Part shown: positions 23,893-32,564 of the stretch, one piece after another
How positions within the stretch are numbered: the stretch's first letter is position 1
Layout of the letters: every line of letters begins with the position of its first letter
NCBI GenBank assembly: GCA_945862315.1
Contig: CAMAXW010000008.1
Span: 1-64,000, forward strand
From: Klebsiella pneumoniae
GTDB lineage: Bacteria; Pseudomonadota; Gammaproteobacteria; Ga0077536
DNA length: 64,000 bases
Reading direction: 5' to 3'
Translations under genes and position numbers: made by a program
Notes under the pieces: generated by a model
What the model was told of the DNA's origin: nothing
The model's input: the letters and a program-made list of their open reading frames with translations, nothing else
Database searches by the model: none

Positions 23893-25194
23893 TTAAGTCG
23901 CGGCCTCAAGATCTGGGTATTGGGCGGGTGCCGGTGTGCGCATGCAAAGCGTTGCGACCAAGCCCACGCTGGCCCCAAAAAGCACGTAATAGGCGGCGGC
24001 GATGGGTTGCCCTGTGAGGTTGATTAGCCAAGTCACAAAAAATTGCGCAAAACCACCAAACAGCATGACCGCCAAGTTGTAGGCCAATGACAGGCCCGTG
24101 GCACGCACACCGGTGGGAAATTGCTCGGTGACAGCCGCTGCCAGCGGCCCGTAAAAAACGCCGATCACCGCGCACAACGTGGACTGCACCAGCACCAATC
24201 GCCCCCAAGAAGGGGCGGCGTGCAACCAGCTGAACAAAGGCACCAGCAACACCAAAAAAGCGACGCTCCCAAGGAGCATGGGCACTCGGCGCCCCACGCG
24301 ATCAGACCACGCGCCCACCAGCGGAATGACGGCGGTGAGCAACAACAGCGCGATGACCTGCGCCGTAAAAGCTTCGGCCAACGGAATACCCAACTGGGTT
24401 TTGGCAAACGTCGGCATGTAAACCAGCACGATGTAGTAGGTGATGGTGCCGCAGATAACCAGCCCGAAGGTGACCAGCACCGCACGTAGGTGCACCCGCA
24501 CCACCATCCACAGCGGCGTGCGAACCGGCTGCAGGCGCTGCGCCGCCAAAAATTCGGCAGGGTCTTGCAAATGACGGCGCACCCAAATGCCCACTGGACC
24601 AATCAACAAACCCAGCGCAAAAGGCAGTCGCCAGCCCCAGCTATCCAACTGTTCTGGGGTCAACCCCATCGTGACAAACATGCCTGCCAGCGAACCGCCC
24701 AGCGCCGCCAAGCTTAGACCAACCTGCTGTAGTGAGCCGTAGAGTCCACGCTGATGCGCCGGCGCGCTTTCCACCAAAAACGCGGTGGCGATGGCGTATT
24801 CGCCGCCGGTCGCGAAACCTTGCAACAGCCTGGCCAGCACAATGATTAGCGGTGCGGCCACACCGATCGCCGCGCGCGGCGGGGCGAAGGTAATCATCGC
24901 CATCGCGAGCGTCATCAAGGCGATGATGACCTGTAGCGCCGCCTTGCGACCGTAGCGATCGGCATACAAGCCCAACATCACACCACCGACCGGGCGCATA
25001 AAAAATCCCACGCCGAAGGTCGCGGTGGTTAATAGCAGGCCTGAATATTGGTCTTCCGCGGGAAAGAAAAGTCGGGCGATAACGACCGTGAGAAAGCCAA
25101 AAACGATGAAGTCGTACCACTCTAGTGCGTTGCCGATCACCACAGCTGCCACTTGAGAGAAACGCGATGCGGGTTTGTTCATGGGGGGAGTCAT
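23893..25194 (-). CDS. MFS transporter of the metabolite:H+ symporter (MHS) family
   Basis: The protein of about 433 residues has 12 predicted membrane helices. The MHS opening is I-G-N-A-L-E-W-Y-D-F-I-V-F-G, with the cytoplasmic loop D-R-Y-G-R-K-A between helices 2 and 3 and the repeat D-R-V-G-R-R in the second half. MHS proteins import organic acids, betaine or similar solutes with protons. The gene ends the acoABC-type operon, so it may bring in that pathway's substrate, but this is inference. The start is uncertain: ATG at 25194 or 25182 both give a full domain, and no clear ribosome site precedes either. Confidence 0.85.
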   Translation of the reverse strand: MTPPMNKPASRFSQVAAVVIGNALEWYDFIVFGFLTVVIARLFFPAEDQYSGLLLTTATFGVGFFMRPVGGVMLGLYADRYGRKAALQVIIALMTLAMAMITFAPPRAAIGVAAPLIIVLARLLQGFATGGEYAIATAFLVESAPAHQRGLYGSLQQVGLSLAALGGSLAGMFVTMGLTPEQLDSWGWRLPFALGLLIGPVGIWVRRHLQDPAEFLAAQRLQPVRTPLWMVVRVHLRAVLVTFGLVICGTITYYIVLVYMPTFAKTQLGIPLAEAFTAQVIALLLLTAVIPLVGAWSDRVGRRVPMLLGSVAFLVLLVPLFSWLHAAPSWGRLVLVQSTLCAVIGVFYGPLAAAVTEQFPTGVRATGLSLAYNLAVMLFGGFAQFFVTWLINLTGQPIAAAYYVLFGASVGLVATLCMRTPAPAQYPDLEAAT

Positions 25195-25234
25195 TGCGGC
25201 GAGAAATGTAGCGGCAAAAAGCGCGCGGGCGGGG

Positions 25235-25570
25235 TTAGTCCAACGTGCGCTGCATGCGCTCGCCGGTGCGTTCATACACGCAGATATTAGCGACCCGCAG
25301 CGTCTCGTGCACGCGCGCACGTTCGGTCTGGCCCACCAAATGCAGGCGCACCGGCATGGGCAAAACGCTGGCTAGCCGGCCCTGCCAGCGCGCGCTTATG
25401 GCGGCGCCCTCAGCGGGGCTGAGGTTGTCATCCAATTCAATCAGAATCTCCAAGGGATCCTCGGGGCCGCGCTCGCCACGCGCGAACGCCCCGATAATAT
25501 GGATGCGAAGCACGTTTTGTTGGCGCTGCGCGAAACGCACGATGAGTTGCCGCAGCGTCCCCAAATCCAT
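25235..25570 (-). CDS. Nucleotidyltransferase-like (MNT-type) small protein, degenerate active site
   Basis: The 111-residue protein contains I-G-A-F-A-R-G-E-R-G-P-E-D-P-L-E-I-L-I, which resembles the GSxARGxxxxxSDxDLxV motif of small nucleotidyltransferases. The Ser of GS is Ala, and the SDxD core reads E-D-P-L-E, so metal binding by the two acidic residues is doubtful. It lies eight bases after the SnoaL-like gene and 40 before the transporter, inside the operon. No toxin-antitoxin partner (HEPN) is next to it. The call is a family resemblance only. Confidence 0.5.
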   Translation of the reverse strand: MDLGTLRQLIVRFAQRQQNVLRIHIIGAFARGERGPEDPLEILIELDDNLSPAEGAAISARWQGRLASVLPMPVRLHLVGQTERARVHETLRVANICVYERTGERMQRTLD

Positions 25571-25578
25571 GCGGGGTG

Positions 25579-26052
25579 CTAGCCCGCCCGGTGCGCCGCC
25601 GCTTCTGGCCGGTCGGCCAATTCTTGGGCCTCGCGCGCCAAACGCCGCGCGATACGGGCCGGCTCAAAACCCAAGCTGTGCAGACCCACTGCAGAATTCG
25701 CCACTTCGCGGTAAGCGGCGATTTTTCCCCCTTGCAGCTCACAAATACACACGCCCTCAAACAACGCGCGCTTACCCAAGGCACCCGGCAGCCGGGATTC
25801 GTAACTAAAGACATAACGGGCATAGCCGGTGTGCCCATCGTCTACCACTGTGTGGAGATCCCATTTGAAATGGCAGGCGTCGCGATGAAAGTATTCTTCC
25901 ACCATCCCCACGATGGCAGCTCCCTGAAACGCGCCGTAAAAGCAGTCGTGATAAACCCCGTCCGGCGTGAAGCACGCCGCCACCGCGGTGCCGTCGCCCC
26001 GACAGGCGGCCGCGACCATGGTGGAAATTAAATTTTCAAAACCCACGCTCAC
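25579..26052 (-). CDS. SnoaL/NTF2-like fold protein
   Basis: The 157-residue protein has the NTF2-like layout: an N-terminal helix, then C-F-T-P-D-G-V-Y-H-D-C, and late beta strands with Y-S-Y-E-like segments (A-R-Y-V-F-S-Y-E-S-R) ending G-K-I-A-A-Y-R-E. This fold serves cyclases, isomerases, dehydratases and pure binding proteins, so no reaction can be assigned. It sits 34 bases after acoC in the same operon, where it may process the dehydrogenase substrate or product. Confidence 0.72.
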   Translation of the reverse strand: MSVGFENLISTMVAAACRGDGTAVAACFTPDGVYHDCFYGAFQGAAIVGMVEEYFHRDACHFKWDLHTVVDDGHTGYARYVFSYESRLPGALGKRALFEGVCICELQGGKIAAYREVANSAVGLHSLGFEPARIARRLAREAQELADRPEAAAHRAG

Positions 26053-26086
26053 CTCCCTGCATGCTCATGCTCAATGCATTGATGCG

Positions 26087-27199
26087 TTAACCCAGTACCT
26101 TCGCCAGCCGTGCATTCACCAGACTCGCGGCCTCCAGATGCACCAAATGGCCCACGCCAGGCACTATTTCCACTTGCACGTTAGCCGGCAGGCCCGCGCT
26201 CTGCGCAGCGGGAATAATCGCGTCGCGTTCGCCCCAGATGACTTGCACCGGGCAGCTCAAACGACCCACTGCGTCGCGCAGCACGCGGGTCTGGGTGTCG
26301 CCCTGACAGAAACCATCGGCAATCGCTACCAACGCCGCCGTTACCCCGTCCAGACGTTTGAACTTAAGGATGTCGTCGATCATTTGGCGGTTGACCAAAT
26401 CGGGGTTTGCCACCAACTGTTGGAGCAGCGGCTTGAGGTCGCGGCGCGATTCCGCGGCAATGAAACCCCGCAAGTAAGCGCCGTTGATCGCCTCGCCCAA
26501 ACCCGCCGGTGCCAGCAGCGTCAACGAGTTGACCCGGTCGGGTGCATTGATCGCCGCGGACAGCGCAATGGCGCCGCCCAACGAATGTCCGACCAGATGC
26601 GCGCTGGCTATCCCCAGCGCATCCATGAACGCCAACACGGCGGCACTCAGGCCGGCCACAGTGGGATCGGCCACCTGCTTTGAGGACTGACCGTGACCCG
26701 GCAGATCCAGCGCATAAACCTGCCCTTTTGCCGCCAGCGGTTCCTGATTAAATAGCCAATTATTGAGATCCCCACCAAAGCCGTGGAGCAGAATTACCGC
26801 CGGCCCACTCTCGCCTAACCTCGAATAGCGCAAGCGGTGGCTGCCCGCCACCACCCATTCATAGGCGGGCCCGGTGTCACCTTCCGCCGGCGCGGGCGGC
26901 ACATAGCTGGCCAAAAACTCCGCGACAAAAGCATCTACCTCGGCGTCCGACACCGTGGCCTCAGCCATCACCCCCAGTAACGCACCGATGGGTAACACCT
27001 CGTCGGCCGCAGCCACAATCCGGCGCAACAGCCCGGGCTCTAGGGCTTCGAAGGTGTTCGCGATTTTTTCGGTCTCGATGTCCACCACGGGATCGCCGGG
27101 TTTGAGTTCCCGTCCCTCCTCCACCAGCCATTCGACCACCTTGCCTTCGGTCATCGACAGGCCCCATTTGGGCATCGTTATCGCCGTAACGCCGCTCAT
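26087..27199 (-). CDS. acoC: AcoC-type E2: lipoyl domain fused to an alpha/beta-hydrolase
   Basis: The 370-residue protein has a lipoyl domain at residues 5-80 with Lys45 in D-I-E-T-E-K-I-A for lipoyl attachment. An alpha/beta-hydrolase domain follows from about 115 to the end, with the nucleophile elbow G-H-S206-L-G-G and the oxyanion region L-L-H-G-F-G-G. This fusion is the hallmark of AcoC, the E2 of acetoin dehydrogenase, which differs from the catalytic-core E2 of pyruvate dehydrogenase. The gene overlaps acoB by four bases. No lipoamide dehydrogenase (acoL) is in the window, so E3 is probably shared from elsewhere. Confidence 0.88.
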   Translation of the reverse strand: MSGVTAITMPKWGLSMTEGKVVEWLVEEGRELKPGDPVVDIETEKIANTFEALEPGLLRRIVAAADEVLPIGALLGVMAEATVSDAEVDAFVAEFLASYVPPAPAEGDTGPAYEWVVAGSHRLRYSRLGESGPAVILLHGFGGDLNNWLFNQEPLAAKGQVYALDLPGHGQSSKQVADPTVAGLSAAVLAFMDALGIASAHLVGHSLGGAIALSAAINAPDRVNSLTLLAPAGLGEAINGAYLRGFIAAESRRDLKPLLQQLVANPDLVNRQMIDDILKFKRLDGVTAALVAIADGFCQGDTQTRVLRDAVGRLSCPVQVIWGERDAIIPAAQSAGLPANVQVEIVPGVGHLVHLEAASLVNARLAKVLG

Positions 27200-28209
27200 C
27201 GCGAGTAGGCCATCAGTTTGCGCACAGCGGCCTCAATGCGCGCAGCGCTGGGGATATACAGATCTTCCAGTACGCCACTAAACGGCACCGGCGTATGTGG
27301 CGGGGTCACCATTTCGATCGGTGCACGCAGGAAGCTAAAGCCTTTCTGGGCGACCATCGCAGAGATGTCGGTTGCCATCCCACACCGCGGCGAGGCTTCA
27401 TCAACAATCAGCAAACGGCCGGTGTTTTCCACGCTTTCCAGAATGGTGTCTTCGTCCAACGGCGAGGTGGTGCGCGGGTCGACAACCTCGCAGCTAATGC
27501 CGTCTTTCGCCAGCGCGGCGGCGGCCTTCAACGCGTAACCGACCATCCGGGCCAGCGCTACGATCGTGACATCAGAACCTTCGCGCACCACGTTCGCCTC
27601 GCCAAAGGGGATGGTATAGGCCTCTTCTGGCACCTCGCCCTCCATGGCATAGAGGGCTTTGTGTTCGCAGAAAATAACCGGGTCGTCGTCGCGTATGGCT
27701 TGAATGAGCAGGCCCTTGGCGTCGTAGGGTGTCGAGGGAATCACCACTTTCAGCCCGGGAATATGCGTAAAAACCGGATACAAACACTGCGAATGCTGGG
27801 CTGCTGCCCGAAAGCCCGCGCCGATCATGGTGCGGATAACCACCGGCGTCTTGGCCTTGCCACCAAACATGTAACGGAACTTGGCAGCTTGGTTATAGAT
27901 TTGGTCGAAACACACACCCAGGAAATCGATGAACATTAATTCGCAAACGGGTCGCATGCCGCAGGCCGCCGCCCCCACCGCCGCACCCACAAAGGCCGAC
28001 TCGGAAATGGGCGTATCCATGATGCGGTTGCCGTATTTGCCGTGCAGGCCTTTGGTCACGCCAAGCACCCCGCCCCAAGCGTCCATTTCGCCATCGGTAC
28101 CGGTACCACCCACCACGTCTTCGCCCATCACAATGACCGTCGGATCGCGCGCCATTTCGTGGTCCAGTGCCTCGTTGATCGCCTGCTGAAATAGGATTTT
28201 TCTAGCCAT
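27196..28209 (-). CDS. acoB: AcoB-type E1 beta subunit of acetoin/2-oxoacid dehydrogenase
   Basis: The 337-residue protein matches transketolase-like E1 beta subunits: it opens with I-N-E-A-L-D-H-E-M-A-R-D-P and V-M-G-E-D-V-V-G-G, has the D-T-P-I-S-E-S-A-F segment and a C-terminal domain with V-D-P-R-T-T-S-P-L-D. It pairs with acoA to bind thiamine diphosphate in an alpha2beta2 enzyme. The gap to acoA is 12 bases. Acetoin is the preferred substrate because of the AcoC-type E2, but another 2-oxo compound is possible. Confidence 0.9.
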   Translation of the reverse strand: MARKILFQQAINEALDHEMARDPTVIVMGEDVVGGTGTDGEMDAWGGVLGVTKGLHGKYGNRIMDTPISESAFVGAAVGAAACGMRPVCELMFIDFLGVCFDQIYNQAAKFRYMFGGKAKTPVVIRTMIGAGFRAAAQHSQCLYPVFTHIPGLKVVIPSTPYDAKGLLIQAIRDDDPVIFCEHKALYAMEGEVPEEAYTIPFGEANVVREGSDVTIVALARMVGYALKAAAALAKDGISCEVVDPRTTSPLDEDTILESVENTGRLLIVDEASPRCGMATDISAMVAQKGFSFLRAPIEMVTPPHTPVPFSGVLEDLYIPSAARIEAAVRKLMAYSR

Positions 28210-28221
28210 GACGTGCGCTCC

Positions 28222-29190
28222 TTAATATTTGATGTAGACGTCGGTGAGGAGGTCTTCCGGTAACGGATCGGGGGCGCTGCGTGCCAGTAACACCGCCTCC
28301 TCTATCAGGCGCAGTACTTCGTCATCGATGGCGAGGATTTCGTCGGGCGAAATATTGTGATCACGGGTAACCCGCGTGATAAAACGCTTTAGGCAGTCTT
28401 TTTTCTCGCGCACGTTTTTGACTTCATCGGGCGCACGATAATTTTGGTTATCGCCTTCAAAGTGCCCGTAGAAGCGATCGAGTTTTACTTCCACTAGTGA
28501 AGGTCCACCACCGCTGCGCGCGCGCTCGACGGCCACGCGCATAGCGTCGTGCACGGCAAAAAAATCGTGGCCATCAACGGTCACGCCCGGCATGCCAAAG
28601 CCCGCCGCACGGGTGGAAATATCTTCACAAGCGACCGAAAATTTGGCCCCCGTCGCTTCGGCATAGCCGTTGTTCTCGGCGATAAAGATGGCCGGCAATT
28701 GCCACACCGAGGCGAGATTTAAACTTTCAAACGTAGTGCCTTGGTTGGATGCGCCGTCACCAAAAAACGCGACGGCTACCGCACCTTTGCCTTGAAATTT
28801 AGCGGCCAGCGCGGCGCCACAGACCAACGGCGGGCCGCCACCCACAATCCCGTTTGCCCCCAGCATGCCAGTGTCGATATCGGCGATGTGCATCGAGCCG
28901 CCCTTACCACCGCAGGTGCCGGTACGTTTGCCAAAAATCTCGGCCATCATGCCGTTGACTTCAACCCCTTTGGCGATGCAGTGGCCATGGCCACGGTGCG
29001 TGCTCGCGATTTTGTCCTCATCGGTGAGGTGCATGCACACCCCGGCAGCGGATGCCTCTTCGCCCGCATACAAGTGCACAAAGCCCGGAATGCCGCCCTT
29101 GGCGAACTCAACGTGGACGCGCTCTTCAAATTCGCGGATGGTCTTCATGCGCCGGTAGGCTTCGAGCAGGTCTTCTCGTGACAGAACCAT
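28222..29190 (-). CDS. acoA: AcoA-type E1 alpha subunit of acetoin/2-oxoacid dehydrogenase
   Basis: The 322-residue protein carries the thiamine-diphosphate motif: G-D-G-A-S-N-Q-G and ending A-E-N-N. It also has the earlier H-R-G-H-G-H-C-I-A-K-G loop that binds cofactor phosphate. It decarboxylates or cleaves the 2-oxo substrate and passes a two-carbon unit to the lipoyl arm of AcoC. ATG 29190 follows GGGGAGG. It is the first gene of a six-gene minus-strand operon, with a 15-base palindrome at 29223-29237 about 33 bases upstream. Confidence 0.9.
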   Translation of the reverse strand: MVLSREDLLEAYRRMKTIREFEERVHVEFAKGGIPGFVHLYAGEEASAAGVCMHLTDEDKIASTHRGHGHCIAKGVEVNGMMAEIFGKRTGTCGGKGGSMHIADIDTGMLGANGIVGGGPPLVCGAALAAKFQGKGAVAVAFFGDGASNQGTTFESLNLASVWQLPAIFIAENNGYAEATGAKFSVACEDISTRAAGFGMPGVTVDGHDFFAVHDAMRVAVERARSGGGPSLVEVKLDRFYGHFEGDNQNYRAPDEVKNVREKKDCLKRFITRVTRDHNISPDEILAIDDEVLRLIEEAVLLARSAPDPLPEDLLTDVYIKY

Positions 29191-29222
29191 AGAACCTCCC
29201 CTTCATTTTTTCGCGGATATTG

Positions 29223-29237
29223 CCGGCGTCACGCCGG
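29223..29237. promoter_or_regulatory. Palindromic operator-like site upstream of acoA
   Basis: CCGGCGTCACGCCGG is a perfect 15-base palindrome (7+1+7) 33-47 bases upstream of the acoA start codon. The position fits an operator or the leader of this operon. I saw no sigma-54 type promoter element in the 29191-29469 gap, although acetoin operons are often sigma-54 dependent. Confidence 0.4.
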
Positions 29238-29469
29238 TCTTGGATGCCTTGTCAGCACGCCCCACGCCCATCTAGCGCCGAGTGCTGACAGGCTCAGCCT
29301 AACACCAGCTGTGCTGTAACTTCGCGTGTTTTAAGATGTTGCAAACGCACATAAAACTGAGCAATGACGGCCATCGCGTCGAGCTGGCCAGACCGCTAGA
29401 CTTGGCCACCTTCTCGCCACCACCGCACCCCCTGGCGGCGGTGAATAACTTTTATTAGGAGACGCTCTC

Positions 29470-30396
29470 ATGCCCTTGACCGCTGAATCGCTCGCCGTCC
29501 TCGAGGTACTACAGAAAAGCGGTATCCAACCGCTGACTTCGTTCCCGCCGGCGGAAGGTCGGGCCTATTTCGATGCGGTGTTTGCCACTAAGCCCGAAGA
29601 TCAAGAAGCCGTGGCCAGCGTGCGCGAGCTGTCTATTCCGGTGTCGGGCGGCAGCATTCGCGCGCGTTTGTATTCGCCCAAAGCGGGCCCCTTACCGGTG
29701 CTCGTGCACTACCACGGTGGGGGTTGGGTGCTGATGGGCCTGACCACGCACGATGGTTATTGTCGGCAGCTAGCCAACGCTGCGGGGGTCGCAGTTTTAG
29801 CGGTGGAATATCGTAAAGCGCCAGAATTCAAAGCGCCGATTCCCGTGGAAGATTGCTACGCCGCACTGCAATGGGTGCGCGCCAATGCCACAGACCTAAA
29901 CGTTGACATCAACCACCTCGGCGTCGTGGGCGACAGCGCCGGCGCCAATTTGGCAGCCGCCGTCACCCTCCTCGCCCGCGATGCCGGCATCCCCATCCAG
30001 TGCCAAGTGCTGACCTACCCGGCGGTAGATGCCACGCTGTCTGCGGCTTCCATCCAGGAAAATGCCACGGCCCCGTTACTGGGTGTTGCGGAAATGCAGT
30101 GGTTCTATGGTCACTATTTAGATGGCGCGACGGTAGAGGCGAAAAACCCACTGGTCTCGCCGCTGTTTGCCGCCAGCCACGCAAACCTACCGGCGGCCTT
30201 CATCGCCACGGCACAGTTCGATCCGCTACGGGATGAAGGCGAAGCCTACGCACGCAAACTGCTCGAAGCCGGCGTCGCGGTCTCCGCAAAACGCTATCTC
30301 GGGGTGTTTCACGGCTTTATGCTGATGTCGAAGATCATTCCGGAAGGCCGGCAATTGTTGGCCGCGCAGGTAGACTTTCTCAAACACGCCTTATAG
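29470..30396 (+). CDS. Alpha/beta-hydrolase esterase of the HSL type
   Basis: The 308-residue protein has the H82-G-G-G-W oxyanion motif and the nucleophile G-D-S156-A-G-A-N of hormone-sensitive-lipase-like carboxylesterases. The acid and base are likely the Asp in Q-F-D-P-L-R-D-E and the His in V-F-H-G-F. It hydrolyses short- to medium-chain esters. There is no signal peptide. AGGAG lies nine bases before ATG 29470. Substrate unknown. Confidence 0.9.
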   Translation: MPLTAESLAVLEVLQKSGIQPLTSFPPAEGRAYFDAVFATKPEDQEAVASVRELSIPVSGGSIRARLYSPKAGPLPVLVHYHGGGWVLMGLTTHDGYCRQLANAAGVAVLAVEYRKAPEFKAPIPVEDCYAALQWVRANATDLNVDINHLGVVGDSAGANLAAAVTLLARDAGIPIQCQVLTYPAVDATLSAASIQENATAPLLGVAEMQWFYGHYLDGATVEAKNPLVSPLFAASHANLPAAFIATAQFDPLRDEGEAYARKLLEAGVAVSAKRYLGVFHGFMLMSKIIPEGRQLLAAQVDFLKHAL

Positions 30397-30409
30397 AGCG
30401 GTCAGCGCA

Positions 30410-30446
30410 CAGCGCAGCGAACTGCAAAACAAGTTTCGCTGCGCTG
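30410..30446 (+). terminator. Hairpin after the esterase gene, no U-tract
   Basis: A 12-bp perfect inverted repeat (CAGCGCAGCGAA / TTCGCTGCGCTG) with a 13-base loop begins 14 bases after the stop codon. CAAAAATAATG follows, so there is no T-run in the transcript. Confidence 0.6.
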
Positions 30447-30463
30447 CAAAAATAATGCAGACG

Positions 30464-30497
30464 CCGCGCGCAGGACTCTGTTAGAGTCCCGGCGCGG
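30464..30497 (+). promoter_or_regulatory. Second hairpin, in the region upstream of rhlE
   Basis: GGACTCT-GTT-AGAGTCC (7 bp, 3-base loop) is extended across a small internal loop by CCGCGC / GCGCGG. It lies 140 bases upstream of the rhlE start and 17 bases after the esterase hairpin. It could be a second terminator or a 5' leader structure of the RNA-helicase mRNA, which would allow self-control; neither is shown. Confidence 0.4.
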
Positions 30498-30636
30498 TCT
30501 GTGCTTCCAGTCTTTCCGGCCGCGGCCATTTTCGGCCTTTCATTGCATTCATTCGATCTGCCTGCCCCTTTCGACTGGCGTCATGGGCTCTAACGCTCTG
30601 GCGACAGGCTTATCACGTTTTCCTGTGTGGAGTTTC

Positions 30637-32322
30637 ATGACAGATTTTGCAGCCCTCGGTCTTGCCGAGGACCTCGTACGGGCCGTGCACGAGCGCGGCT
30701 ATACCGTTCCTACCCCCGTTCAAAGCCAAGCCATCCCGCTCATCCTCGCGGGGCACGACGTCTTGGCTGGTGCCCAGACCGGCACGGGTAAAACCGCCGC
30801 GTTTGTGTTGCCGCTACTGGCCCGCCTCAGCGCGGGGGGCAGCACCGCAACGCGCCGCATTCCCCGTGCGTTGGTGCTCACGCCAACCCGCGAACTGGCC
30901 GCCCAAGTAGAAGAAAGCGTCCGTCACTACGGCCGCTACAGCAAACTTCACTCTTTAGTGATGTTTGGCGGCGTGGGTATCAATCCGCAAATCGATGGCT
31001 TGCGGCGTGGTATCGACATTTTGGTCGCCACCCCTGGCCGTCTGCTGGATCACCTGCAGCAGCGCACGGTCGATTTGTCGGGCGTAGAAATCCTGGTATT
31101 AGATGAAGCCGACCGCATGCTCGACATGGGTTTCATCCGCGACATTCGGCGCATTCTCTCGGTACTGCCCAAGACCCGTCAGAATCTACTTTTCTCGGCA
31201 ACTTTCCCGGAAGAAATTCGCGAACTCGCCAGCTCCCTCATGCGCGACCCCAAGCGCATCGAAATTGCTCGCCTCGGCACGACCGCCGATCGCATCGCCC
31301 AACAGGTCATCATTACCGACCGAGGGCACAAAAAAGATTTGCTCGCGCATTTATTTGAATCCCGGCAGTGGCAACAAGCGCTGGTCTTTACGCGCACCAA
31401 ACATTTGGCCAATCGACTGGCCGAACAGTTGGACGGGCAAGGCATTTCAGCGATGGCGATCCACGGCAATAAGAGCCAAACAGCTCGCACGCGCGCCCTG
31501 GCGGAATTTAAAACCGGACGTCTGCGCGCGCTCGTGGCCACCGATATCGCGGCCCGTGGCATCGACATCAACGAACTGCCGATTGTGGTCAACTTTGAGT
31601 TGCCCATGGTGGCCGAAGACTACGTCCACCGAATCGGCCGCACCGCCCGTGCAGGCGCTAGCGGCGGCGCAGTGTCGCTGGTTTGTGTGGATGAATTTCG
31701 CCTGCTGGAAAACATCGAGCGCCTGACTCGGCAGCGTTTCACCCGTGACATTGAAGCCGGCTTCGAGCCCGATCCTAACGCCCGTGCACAACCTATTGAG
31801 CAAGGTCGTGGTCAGCGGCCACCGCAATCACGGCAGTCCAACGACGCGCCGCGCCAGGCCACCGGCCAGCGCCGTTCTACCGGCGGCCGCAGTGAGAGTC
31901 GCCCCGGTTACAGTAGCGGCCGCAGTGAGAGCAGCCCCGGTAACGGCGGCAGCCGCAGCGCGAGCAGTCCTGGTAACGGCGGCAGCCGCAGTGAGAGCCG
32001 CCCCGGTTACAGTGGTAGCCGCAGTGAGAGCCGCCCCGGTAACGGCGGCAGCCGCAGCGCGAGCAGTCCCGGTAACAGCGGCGGTCGCAGTGACAACCCC
32101 GGTAACAGCGGTAGTCGCGGTGAAAACCCCGGTAACAGCGGCAGTCGCAGTGAAAACCCCGGTAACAGCTACAGCTCTGGGAACGGCGGCAGCCGCAGTG
32201 ACAACGCTGGTAACAGCTACAGCCCCGGTAACAGCCACAGCACCGCTAACGGGAACTCGAACGGCAACACTTATGGCGATAGCCAACGCAGAGCCGAGGG
32301 CAACAGCCAGCGCGGTCGCTAA
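30637..32322 (+). CDS. rhlE: DEAD-box ATP-dependent RNA helicase, RhlE type, with repetitive tail
   Basis: The 561-residue protein has the full DEAD-box core: Q-motif P-V-Q-S-Q-A-I-P, Walker [39 protein letters not shown] and [10 protein letters not shown]. Its sequence is closest to RhlE, which acts in rRNA maturation and RNA decay. After about residue 390 comes a tail of some 170 residues rich in Arg, Ser, Gly, Asn and Pro with repeated S-R-S-E-S-R-P-G units; RhlE tails are usually basic but shorter. The tail is presumably disordered and RNA-binding. GGAG about seven bases before ATG 30637 supports this start over an ATG 18 codons earlier. Confidence 0.93.
   Translation: MTDFAALGLAEDLVRAVHERGYTVPTPVQSQAIPLILAGHDVLAGAQTGTGKTAAFVLPLLARLSAGGSTATRRIPRALVLTPTRELAAQVEESVRHYGRYSKLHSLVMFGGVGINPQIDGLRRGIDILVATPGRLLDHLQQRTVDLSGVEILVLDEADRMLDMGFIRDIRRILSVLPKTRQNLLFSATFPEEIRELASSLMRDPKRIEIARLGTTADRIAQQVIITDRGHKKDLLAHLFESRQWQQALVFTRTKHLANRLAEQLDGQGISAMAIHGNKSQTARTRALAEFKTGRLRALVATDIAARGIDINELPIVVNFELPMVAEDYVHRIGRTARAGASGGAVSLVCVDEFRLLENIERLTRQRFTRDIEAGFEPDPNARAQPIEQGRGQRPPQSRQSNDAPRQATGQRRSTGGRSESRPGYSSGRSESSPGNGGSRSASSPGNGGSRSESRPGYSGSRSESRPGNGGSRSASSPGNSGGRSDNPGNSGSRGENPGNSGSRSENPGNSYSSGNGGSRSDNAGNSYSPGNSHSTANGNSNGNTYGDSQRRAEGNSQRGR
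31882..32220 (+). repeat. In-frame tandem repeats in the rhlE tail
   Basis: Units of about 30-33 bases encode [S/G]-R-S-[E/A/D]-x-[R/S]-P-G-[N/Y]-[G/S]-[G/S]. About nine to ten copies occur, diverged in Ser/Asn codons, with the last ones shifting to E-N-P-G-N-S-G-S-R. All changes keep the frame. The repeat makes long frames on other strands that are not genes. Confidence 0.8.
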
Positions 32323-32330
32323 GGACTGCA

Positions 32331-32363
32331 CGCTCACGTGGGCCTACTTAGCCTGCGTGAGCG
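32331..32363 (+). terminator. Hairpin after rhlE
   Basis: An 8-bp perfect stem (CGCTCACG / CGTGAGCG) encloses a second stem (GGC / GCC) across symmetrical TG bulges. It starts nine bases after the rhlE stop. A short T5 lies about 15 bases beyond it (near 32379), not directly attached. Confidence 0.5.
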
Positions 32364-32564
32364 ATGATGGTTGGCGGTTTTTCGCGCGCTCGGGGGCGCC
32401 CGTCACCACGGGTGAGTTGCCGGCGCGCGCGGCTCAAAAATACTCAGGCAGTCAGTGCCAATCTTGCCCACCCTCCGCAGGTTGATGGATCTGGCCGCGA
32501 GTGGTAATCCGGTGTCAGCCAAAAATGGCGGGCGCCGATTGACGGCAACTGGGGTGGTTAGGCG

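Noticed and set aside
31745-32485. Long alternative frames over the rhlE tail, on both strands
   Set aside because: They are Ala/Val/Thr-rich shadows of the repetitive Arg/Ser/Gly codons in rhlE and have no start signals.
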